Of a stretch of DNA of 64,000 bases, positions 56,352 to 64,000 are shown one piece after another. The stretch is from Neoceratodus forsteri. Its lineage: Eukaryota > Chordata > Ceratodontiformes > Ceratodontidae. The position numbers and the translations under genes are program-made. Each line of letters begins with the position of its first letter. Position 1 is the first letter of the stretch. The notes beneath the pieces were generated by a model, which had not been told where the DNA came from, made no database searches, and saw only the letters and a program-made list of their open reading frames with translations. The stretch is from assembly GCA_016271365.2 (NCBI GenBank), contig CM057453.1, positions 1,088,095,001 to 1,088,159,000 on the forward strand, read 5' to 3'.

Positions 56352-57800
56352 GGACATTTCGTGGGTAAACTTCTCTGGTGGTAGTAATGTACCCAGGCTG
56401 CCTAATGACCACTAACATCTGTGTCTACAGAATGTGATTTAAACACTACAGGCATCACTGACAAAATATGAACTAATCTCTAAAAGCAATCCTATCCGCA
56501 ATCAACTTTGTGGGCATGGTCTATATTTTTAAGAAACTGCTGGTAACTGTTTATACTCAATTTTGTCACATTTAAAAAGTGGAGTTTTGGAGACTCTACT
56601 TTTTCCAACTTTTATTCCAAGACTCAGGACTACCAACACAGGAGAAAAACTGTATCATGCATACCCAGAAAAGTAAATAGCTACTAGAGTTGCCATGATC
56701 TGGCACTGTGCTTGACTACTTCATTTAACTTACATCCATGGGACCAAAGACTCCTGAAAAGGCTTTTACATTTGCTTTAGTCTGAAAACCACATTGTTTC
56801 ATAGTTGTAATCCTACAGTGCCTAGCATTGCAGTTCACTGGATCCTTGAAAAAATGAAGGGAATCTAGAATCAAGGAGGAAGGCAGGGACATTCAAAGAG
56901 GTCATTTTTAACTTGCTGGTGAAAAGGCATTTGAAAAAACATTTTAGTTAGAATACTAGTTGTATGGAATTCAATTAAATTCAGGCATTTTTGTCATTTT
57001 GATTTTTCACCTTTTCAAGTTTAATATTGTTATCCCCATTCTTAATTCTTTTTCCCCCCGAGTAAGCGGTACATTTTATGTTTTGTTTTTACTTTGATTC
57101 TCCCTTTTCTATTGTTCCTGGCACTACCCCTTTTCCAGAACTGTTGCATTGGTCAATGACAACCTTTGTTAGTGATGCAGAGGGTAACTTCTGACAGAAT
57201 TCATACTGCTTGAGATACACAGCAGCAATGTCCAATTCCACTGCTGTGAGCGCAATGCCAGTACCAGTCAACTGCATTGACATACTAATCGCAAAATTAA
57301 AATAACATGCAATGCTCTTTTGTCTCTTTGTCTAGCTTTTGTCTAGATCAAAGAAGAAAAAGGAGGCAGCTACTTTGCTTACTTGAAAAATTTTCGGATT
57401 TATACACTTAAAGGGAAAACTTTATAAACACTGACTATGAACACCTATAAAAAGCATTTTAAAATGAGGTATTTGGCTTTATCTGTTGCTAGCAGCAGTC
57501 TTCCTTCCTTCCTTCCTTAGGTAAACTCCAGTGATACTGGATGTCAACTTTTCAGGGATGACCCAGGCCAGTCGGCACAATAACATTAGAAACATAGTCC
57601 ACATACAGTACAAATATAAATAAACATAGAATATAATTAACAATACATATTAGATAAGTAAACAAAAATGTAATAAAATGAGTATATGCACATTCTGATT
57701 ATAGATAGTTACTTATGCTCCTTTTAACTCTAGAGATATCCATAAGTCTTCTTTATATTGGTACTACATTGCCGGCAGTAGCAGGACCATGTGATGTTCT
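56352..57800. other. Unassigned spacer
   Basis: No supported gene. A (TTCC)n run lies at 57501-57518. The rest has no recognisable domain, RNA or repeat. Confidence 0.5.
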
Positions 57801-57814
57801 GCTGGAAGAAGTGG

Positions 57815-58850
57815 TGCTGAATTACATTCATTCAGTTCAGCAACTCTTACTCAAGTTGTTTAAAGGAAAACTACATTTAAAAATTATGAAAACATATGTG
57901 CATTGGGTTTTGGTTTCTCTGATGGTCACTGGTGTTTTGTTCCATGTGTCTATGGCAAGGTTTTTTTTTTGTACTTTTTCCTGCCAATGTTATGGCCCCA
58001 GGAGGATTCTGTAGCATCACAGTGAGACATTTACAGTGCCACAACAATACAGCACCAGATTTTGGAGACTGTCATATTCGTCAACCTTCTGTTTGTGTGG
58101 GGCTACCCCCCCATGCCCCCACACCCCCTTACTAAATATGTCAACTCTGTGGGGGGGGCAGACCTCAGGAAGGGGGGCACAGAGAGGTCACTAAATATGA
58201 CAGTTGCCAAAATCTGGCACTGTATTGAAGCAGCACTGTAAATGTGTCACTTTTGCAATGGTATACACCATGGAAGTAGCCATGCAGGCTTCTTTTATTG
58301 CCTTTGACCTGTTGGAATTTTCCCAGAATGCCTATGGAATTACTATATGTCAGTTAGGCCCAAGATCTTCAAAGGTGTATTGGCTTTATTATCATTCAGT
58401 GACGGCACACTACAACGAACATTTGCACTCATCCATAATAACAACAGTTGCCACTTAGAGAAATTTGATTTCAACTGAGGAGGGAGGGCAAACACTTTTT
58501 CAAAGTGGTAACTTTCACAAACAGTTGCTGTTGGATATGTGACTAGATCATCACTAGGATCCTGGGCTCTTAGGTCCAGAGCTATGTTTAATTGACATCA
58601 TTCCCAGAGGCATTCTGGGAAAATTCCAACAGATCAATGGTAATAGAAGAAGCCTGCATTGGTACTCCCAGGGGTAAAATAACTAGCAGGGAAAAGTGAA
58701 AAAAAACTAAACATAAAAAACCTTGCCACAGGCATGAGGAACAGAACACCTGGGACCATCAGAAAAATAAAAACCCAATGCAAACATGTATTTTTATCAT
58801 TTCTGCATGCAGCTCTCCTTTAACTTGGTTTAGAGCAGATGAGTCATGCA
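57815..58850. mobile_element. Foldback element (outer), arms about 300 bp
   Basis: The left arm is 57815-58015 plus 58253-58360 and the right arm about 58590-58850. GTGCATTGGGTTTT...TTCTGATGGTC near 57898 pairs with its complement at 58760-58780. CATGCAGGCTTCTT and TGTTGGAATTTTCCCAGAATGCC near 58282-58333 pair with their complements at 58610-58665. The left arm is split by a second foldback (58016-58252) that is absent from the right arm. No protein is encoded. Ends are approximate. Confidence 0.75.
58016..58252. mobile_element. Foldback MITE nested in the outer foldback
   Basis: The left arm AGTGAGACATTTACAGTGCC...CAATACAGCACCAGATTTTGG...CTGTCATATT (from 58020) is matched inversely by AATATGACAG...CCAAAATCTGGCACTGTATTG...GCACTGTAAATGTGTCACT (to 58251). 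The centre is C/G-rich (CCCCCC and GGGGGG tracts near 58107 and 58150). Its absence from the opposite arm of the outer element shows that it inserted later. Confidence 0.8.
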
Positions 58851-60140
58851 TTTTATGGTTTGTGGTATGCCCCAATATAGGGGAACAGATGAACTGGGCT
58901 GACCCTTTCTTAATATAAATGGGAATCTGAGCACATGTTTAGTTTCTAATATGGCTTCATGTATTCATGTTAAGCTAATATTATTTTTCCATGTTTTAGG
59001 GTTCCTTGTTGACATGTCTTTGACTTGATATTAATGGGTAATTACTGAAGGGTTTATGGAATCCAAGGACATCACCTGTGAAAAGTACAGGGGAAAAACC
59101 TTCCTTTAATCTTCTCGTATCTTGATCTTGCTAAACTGATTGTACAGCACCGTGACATTTTAAAGTGCTTTAAAATTGTATTTATTCTTATTTCTTTATT
59201 TATTATAATTACGATAATGATTATTATTAATAAACATCCCCCATGGACTTGTACTCAAACTATGTCACCAGCTTTCAGACTTCACTGGTGCTTAAAATGG
59301 ACATCAGGTGAAAAAATGGCACCATCATCAAGGGATCCCAAAAATGTACACAGTAATACTAGTTCAATAAGGACACAAGACATAATACAGTAGAGAGATT
59401 AAAGGGCTACTATCATGCCCAAACTTCAAATTATGTTAAAAAGGCAAAATAGATATTTCCTCACTTTACAAATGTATGGTCCAGATTTACCTTTCGAATC
59501 CCAATGTTTATGGTTGTGTATTCAACTGACTGAAACTGGAATCAAATTCATAAAAGAAAAATAGAACAAGGCTGGTGCTGAAGCCAAGATCACATTCCCA
59601 GCAATCTTGAATATGCATCCTGGTTGTGAATTCCATGGCGACATTGTTTCAGATTCCCTCCCAGCTGGGGGTTGTCTTTTGTGTGTTGAAGGCAATCTAA
59701 AGAATTAAATAAAAATGCATGAACTACACAATTTGTAGTTATTGAAGGAGCCATTTAAGTTTATTAAATAAAAATATATGAACGACACAATTTGTATTTA
59801 TTGAAAGTGCCATTCAAGTCTCTTTGAATCTTGATAGGTTCAACAAGAAGCAGTTGTTTACAAAAACATAGCTGGCATCTGTCATGATGAATTATTTGCA
59901 GCGCAGATTCCATCTGGTGTAATGTTCAGATTAGAATCTTGATGTGGAACAATATGAGCAACTTGCAGGAGAAAACATCAATTATTCTACTACAGCTGCA
60001 GGGCACAATTAGTATAGCTATGCTGTACCATATGAGCAGGCTAGAAATTTGTGAAGTATAAACCTATAGATACCAGAGATGGGTGATGTGTGCATAAGAG
60101 GTTCAGAGGCTTCCCTTTTGTTAGATACATACATACTGTG
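58851..60140. other. Unassigned spacer with a 58-bp tandem duplication
   Basis: No gene is supported. A two-copy tandem repeat at 59708-59819 is listed separately. An AT-rich run of TTATTATAA-like sequence lies at 59180-59235. Confidence 0.5.
59708..59819. repeat. Two-copy 58-bp tandem repeat
   Basis: AAATAAAAATGCATGAACTA and then CACAATTTGTAGTTATTGAA at 59708 match 59766 onward with about six substitutions. Each ends GCCATT(T/C)AAGT. Confidence 0.9.
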
Positions 60141-60144
60141 CATA

Positions 60145-61640
60145 TGAACATATGAAGAAGCCAGCAGAAGAAGCCCATTTGGTTCATCAAGTCTGCTCAT
60201 ATTGCAGGGTCCACAGCTTGAGCAAATGTCCCTGCCCTCCTTCCCCACTCCTCATCCTCCCTACCCATGATCCTTACTTTTCTCCTATGCCTATCCCAGC
60301 CTCTCTTAAAGCTGCCCACTGTCTTCAACAAGATGAACTCTTCTGGCTGTACATTCCGAGTGCCCACCACCCTCTCTGTGAAGAACTGCTTCCTCACCTC
60401 CCTCCTAAACTTCCCACCCTCCAACTTAGTACTGTGCCCCCTATTGTTATGGTTGCCATTCAGCTCCTTATTAACCTTATTTATCCCTTTCAAGTACTTA
60501 AAGGTCCCAATCATGTCCTCTTTCTCTCCACTGTATCCAGGGTGTACATGTTCAGTGCCCTCAACCTCTCCTTGTATGCCTTACCCTGCTGACCCACTAT
60601 CATCTTTGTAGCCCTCCTCTGGACCTTCTCCAGCAGGTTAATGTCCTTTTTGAGGTGTGGGCACCAGTAGTGAACTCCATACTCTAAATGTGGCCTTACC
60701 AGTGACCTATACAAGGGCAGAATAACCTCCTCTCTCCTTACTGCTGATCCCCCCTAGATATGCATTTCAGCATCTTGTTTGCCTTTGCTGCTGCTTTCTT
60801 GCACTGCATGGAGTGCTTCAGGTCATTAGTGATCATCACTCCCAGGTCCTTCTTCTCCTCTGATGCAGATACTCGGACTCCACCTAGGTACAGTAGTACT
60901 CTGTCCTGGGATTCTTGGCTCCAATATGCATAACTTTGCATTTCTTGGCATTGAAGCCAAGCTGCCAGATTCTGGACCACCTTCCCAGCTTTCCCAGATC
61001 TTTCTGTAGGTCCTGTATCCCTTCAGCTGTGTCCACTCTCCTGCAGAGCTTGGTGTCATCTGCAAATAGGCACATTTTGCCCTTAATGCCATCCCCAATG
61101 TCATTGATGAAGACACTGAACAACACCGGCCACAGCACAGAGCCCTGTGGGACCCCACTGGTTACCTCTCTGGTACCAGATAACTGTCCCCCCACAACCA
61201 CCCTCTGGGTTCTGTCCCTCAGCCAGTTTTCCACCCATCTGGTCATCGTTTTCCCAAACCCAAGATCCACCAACATTCTGATCAATCTTTTGTGGGGCAC
61301 AGAGTCAAAGTCCTTGCTGAAATCAAGATAGAGGATGTCTACTGCTTGGCCCCTGTCTACTGTCTTAGTGACACAGTCAAAGAAGTCAATCAGATTTGTT
61401 TGACACAATCCCCACCCCCTTCATGAACCCATGCTGCCTTGCATCCTGGAGACCATGCTCCTCTAGATATTCCACCAACCTTTCCTTTAGTATGGTCTCC
61501 ATGAGCTTGCCCACAATGGAGGTCAGACTGACTGCTCTGTAATTCCCTGGGTCATCCTTAGGACTGCTTTTGTGGAGGGGCACTACATGTGCTGTTCTCC
61601 AGTCCTGCTGTACCATGCCTGACTCTAGTGAAGTATTAAA
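60145..61640 (-). mobile_element. CR1 (copy 7), 5'-truncated
   Basis: On the minus strand the RT starts at about 61616 (VQQDWRTAHVVPLHKSSPKDD, NYRAVSLTSIVGKLME) and continues to the tail at 60145 (plus-strand CATATGAAGAAGCCAGCAG). Frames are 61616-61386, 61408-60884, 60980-60738, 60714-60511 and 60514-60197. The endonuclease is absent. Adjacent frames overlap by a few bases, so only single-base shifts separate them. This is one of the least decayed CR1 copies. Confidence 0.88.
60884..61408 (-). pseudogene. CR1 copy 7 reverse transcriptase palm
   Basis: This is an open 174-residue frame: QTNLIDFFDCVTKTVDRGQA, ILYLDFSKDFDSVPHKRLI (first catalytic Asp block, with KAFD changed to KDFD), SGVPQGSVLWPVLFSVFIND and KMCLFADDTKLCRRV (intact FADD), then LGFNAKKCKVMHIG. 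Upstream and downstream pieces continue in other frames. It would be catalytically plausible if intact, but it is isolated by frameshifts. Confidence 0.85.
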
Positions 61641-61913
61641 TATTAACTATTAAATAGGTTGGGGCAGGCAATTTTATTTGACACCCTTTCTTAACTTTTG
61701 AGGCTGCAAGCCAGTTTCCCCATTGTCCTTTATGATGGACAACAGGCCAGTTTTACCATCGTCCTTTATGATGGACATCATAATTTCTACTTATTGTTTA
61801 TCTGAGCAAAAGGATGTGAAATAAATGTCTAGCTTTCATCACAAGTTTAGGTATTACATGTGCAAAGCCTCATACTCTAGAAGTGTCTTGCTTACACATA
61901 CCTGGAATAGCCT
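61641..61913. repeat. Spacer with a two-copy 36-bp tandem repeat
   Basis: GCCAGTTTCCCCATTGTCC, then TTTATGATGGACAACAG, is followed directly by GCCAGTTTTACCATCGTCC, then TTTATGATGGACATCA, at about 61710-61781. The rest of the stretch is unassigned. Confidence 0.8.
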
Positions 61914-62024
61914 AATTAATTATTATACAATGGCAAGAATCCTTGTCTCTGACTGGCCAGTCTGGGACAGGACCCGTGTTATTATCCCAGTATAACATCA
62001 CTGGATCTAGTCCCAGCACACAAA
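61914..62024 (-). mobile_element. MITE-like module B, copy 2
   Basis: On the minus strand this reads GGGACTAGATCCAGTGATGTT, ATACTGGGATAATAACACGGGTCC and GATTCTTGCCATTGTATAATA, matching 28425-28541. It lies in the same relative order and orientation to module P as at the first locus (see 62844-62991). Confidence 0.78.
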
Positions 62025-62843
62025 AGACCGTATCAATTGTGAGAAGAAAAAAAAGTCACTCCACATCATGAAAGAAAGCTGCCATCATGATCAGCTTCAC
62101 ACAATGTCCCCAACCACATTCAAGGTTACAGCTCTGCAGCAGGGAACAGTGCTAGATTCAGTCAGTTTTCAAAATTCTTATAAGCCCCCCGACTCATTTC
62201 AATGACATGGAAACACTTTCCACAAAACCAAAACAAACCCATAACTGTAAACTGCTTTTCTGTCTTCCAGTCGATTGCAGCATATGTGCAGGTAACTGCC
62301 GTGCTGTACATTCGCTGACCGCAAAAGTCCGACTCCACTTATGCCTCTCATCTTTTTGTGTGGTTGATAACCATAACAGTATTTACTAAACAGTTAGCTA
62401 CAAACAGACCCTTTCCTCCCCGTGCAGTACAGTTCCAAGATGTACTTTCGCCTGCTCAGACTCCTTTACTCACCAGCACAACAGATGTCACAGCACCTGC
62501 CAACTTCAGCGCAGTGCTTCCCATATTAGGTAAACAGCTTGGTGGCCATAGTAAACAACAAATGGCTCCACTTTTTAAAGTTTAAGTTCAAGACAAAAAA
62601 AATGAGACGTGAACAGCCAGGGGAGGGGGTTAGCCAAATATTCCTGCTCAGGATTTATAATGAAAACATGCAGTTCAGCAGACAGCATCCTTCAGGCAGC
62701 CCCGCCATCTAGTGGCAAAGACAAGAACTGTGTACTTTTTTTTCTATATGTACACATCCACACACAAAAATGAGCTATACAATTAACAAAACAAAACATT
62801 TTTTCTTCTTTTTTCTATTTTATTTACAAACAAGCCATTGCAT
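62025..62843. other. Segment between the two MITE modules
   Basis: About 820 bases lie between modules B and P, against 149 at the first locus. It contains no supported ORF. A CTCF-like core lies at 62702-62715. The part next to module P (about 62820-62843) is similar to the matching side of the first locus. It may be the fuller interior of an element deleted at 28 kb, or a separate insertion. Confidence 0.5.
62702..62715 (-). promoter_or_regulatory. CTCF-like core motif (14 of 14)
   Basis: The minus strand reads CCACTAGATGGCGG, a full match to the vertebrate CTCF core CCASYAGRKGGCRS. It sits inside the segment between two MITE modules. Several SINE and MITE families are known to spread CTCF sites, so it could be carried by the element. 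Binding is not shown. Confidence 0.45.
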
Positions 62844-62991
62844 AATAGCAATAATACACTCCACGGTGTGTGTCATGCTGGGATAACATCACTTCTGGGT
62901 TATTGGACAAACTCAGCCTGCGGCCTCATGCTCAACTACCTCAGGCGGGATGTTATCCAGGACGACACAAACCCTGTCATGCATTATTGCT
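62844..62991 (-). mobile_element. Palindromic MITE (module P, copy 2)
   Basis: The plus strand runs AGCAATAATACACTCCACGG and TGTGTGTCATGCTGGGATAACATCAC..., has a centre with CAGCCTGCGGCCTCATG, and closes with GGATGTTATCC...CGACACAAACCCTGTCATGCATTATTGCT. On the minus strand it aligns over its whole length with 28135-28275. The arms are less alike than in copy 1, so this copy is older or more mutated. Confidence 0.82.
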
Positions 62992-63345
62992 TATTTTATT
63001 TTTTGTAACTACATATAAATATTTTTAACCATGCAACTTGTTTTTTATAGCATAAGAGAATTGTGAGGCTGATCTGAGAAAACCTTATCATGTGGTTTAA
63101 TAGGGGTTTGTGAAGAACTGTGGCAAAATCAAAAAGATTCAAAATTCTAGGGTTTGTGAAGAATTGTGGCAAGATCAAAGAGATTTAAAACTAAACAGCT
63201 CTCTTATGTGCATACTGAAAATGAAAGGTAAAGTTGGAATCAGTGTTTCAAACACGAAGATCTTTTCAGCATTGATGTATGATGAAAAGGTAAGCAAAAC
63301 TATACTATATGTTTTAAGTTAATAGGTCCTCTACCGGGTATATTT
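62992..63345. repeat. Spacer with a two-copy 48-bp tandem repeat
   Basis: GGGTTTGTGAAGAACTGTGG, then CAAAATCAAAAAGATT, at about 63104 is followed by GGGTTTGTGAAGAATTGTGG, then CAAGATCAAAGAGATT, at about 63152. The rest of the stretch is unassigned. Confidence 0.8.
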
Positions 63346-63457
63346 TATGGTATAAAAGAATCCCAGAGTGAGGTTTGGGCAAAAGGACTGCCAAGTGAAA
63401 CTGAGCAGTTCTGGCTGACTAAACCTCAAACATGGAGTCTCTTATGCCATAAGAGAC
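63346..63457. repeat. Foldback hairpin (about 110 bp)
   Basis: The left arm (ATGGTATAAAAGAATCCCAG, then AGTGAGGTTT, from 63346) pairs with the right arm (AAACCTCA...TGGAGTCTCTTATGCCAT, to about 63450) with several mismatches. A perfect 9-base stem with a 3-base loop (63437-63457) sits at the right edge. It is probably a small MITE of unknown type. Confidence 0.65.
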
Positions 63458-63483
63458 AGCCAGCGGAGGCTCTACTAAACTAT

Positions 63484-63517
63484 TATAAATCACTTGAGTT
63501 AGGTAGAGTGATTTATA
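63484..63517. repeat. Perfect 11-bp inverted repeat
   Basis: TATAAATCACT (63484-63494) and AGTGATTTATA (63507-63517) are exact complements around a 12-base loop. It is not followed by a T-run, so it does not look like a terminator. Confidence 0.85.
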
Positions 63518-64000
63518 AGTTATTAGGGCTGGGTGGACTGTTCTTTTGTAAATCAGAACCCCCCTGGATCCAGCACTTACCCACAGAGTCAGATAAATAG
63601 GGACCTGGTCATTGGAGACTGCTCCCAAGTTCGTGGATAAGGTGAGGAGCAGCAGTGTGATGTGGGGAGAAGCAAAGAAGAGATGCAGTGAACAGAGGTG
63701 AGATGCAGTCAGCAGAGAAGGGTACTGGGTGAGTCAGGGTGAGGTGGGTAGGAGAAGGGATATGATGCTTGGCGCCACATGGCTGGGGGGAGGAGGAGAA
63801 GCTGAGAAGGGGATGAGTGCTGCAGGTGGAAATGGGGATTGGACAAGTCAGGGCAACATGGTAGGGGATGCAATGAGAAGGGAAGAGATGTGGTGCCATA
63901 AACTAGCATTGGTGAGTGGGGAGGGAGTGATACAGGGAGGAGACAGGACGATGTAACAGACTATTGGCAGCAAACCAGCAGTAGCCATAGCCACAGCCAA
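63518..64000. other. Purine-rich unassigned end of window
   Basis: The plus strand is rich in G and A (GAAGAGATGCAGTGA, GAGGTGAGATGCAGT-type blocks), which leaves long open frames on both strands with no domain. No gene is supported. Confidence 0.5.

Noticed and set aside
63609..63956. Overlapping open frames on both strands
   Set aside because: Purine-rich low-complexity sequence removes stop codons by composition; no domain seen.
1..64000. CRISPR array, operons, replication origin or prophage
   Set aside because: No regularly spaced direct repeats with unique spacers, no dense collinear genes and no phage genes; the sequence is vertebrate-like.

Overview
This window looks like repeat-dense, non-mammalian vertebrate DNA. 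It is AT-rich with low coding density. It holds many decayed APE-type non-LTR retrotransposons (CR1, L2, L1, Tx1-clade L1 and a further unassigned lineage), two tRNA-derived SINE families, hAT DNA transposons, foldback MITEs and dinucleotide microsatellites. I see no bacterial-style operons, rRNA or tRNA genes, CRISPR arrays or convincing host protein-coding gene. The mix of several CR1 families with L2, Tx1-like L1 and a MIR-like core fits an amphibian or a lobe-finned or cartilaginous fish. That placement is inference and I cannot name the species.

Layout. 0-1.5 kb: a near-perfect 153-bp palindrome followed by a larger foldback element carrying six short copies of a motif like the 18S rRNA 5' end. 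2.6-10.6 kb: one antisense CR1 split by three insertions: a tRNA-like SINE, an L1 (itself carrying an L2-like tail fragment) and an L2. Two of the three have recognisable target-site duplications. 13.0-18.7 kb: an antisense LINE of another lineage with a 429-codon open ORF1 segment. 20.1 kb: a MIR-like core. 20.6-24.6 kb: the most complete CR1, with an ORF1 SGNH-esterase domain and a broken ORF2. 25.3-26.1 kb: a ZBED-like hAT remnant. 26.5-27.2 kb: a young SINE with a perfect 18-bp target-site duplication. 28.1-28.5 kb: two MITE modules. 29.9-44.6 kb: two different Tx1-clade elements lying head to tail, the second interrupted by a CR1, followed directly by a tRNA-SINE. 45.8-47.7 kb: a second copy of the 13-18 kb LINE family joined to another CR1. 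48.37-56.34 kb: a complete but dead hAT transposon of about 8 kb with terminal inverted repeats and a perfect 8-bp target-site duplication. Its transposase is antisense, and CR1 fragments lie inside it. 57.8-58.9 kb: a foldback element with a second foldback nested in one arm. 60.1-61.6 kb: another antisense CR1. 61.9-63.0 kb: a second locus with the same two MITE modules in the same relative order and orientation. The rest is short hairpins, tandem duplications and unassigned sequence.

No genes here appear to work together as a host system. The biology is a record of layered transposition. Autonomous LINE and hAT proteins once moved themselves and probably the SINEs and MITEs, and almost all frames are now broken by stops, frameshifts or catalytic substitutions. 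Edges of degraded elements are approximate unless a target-site duplication is cited.
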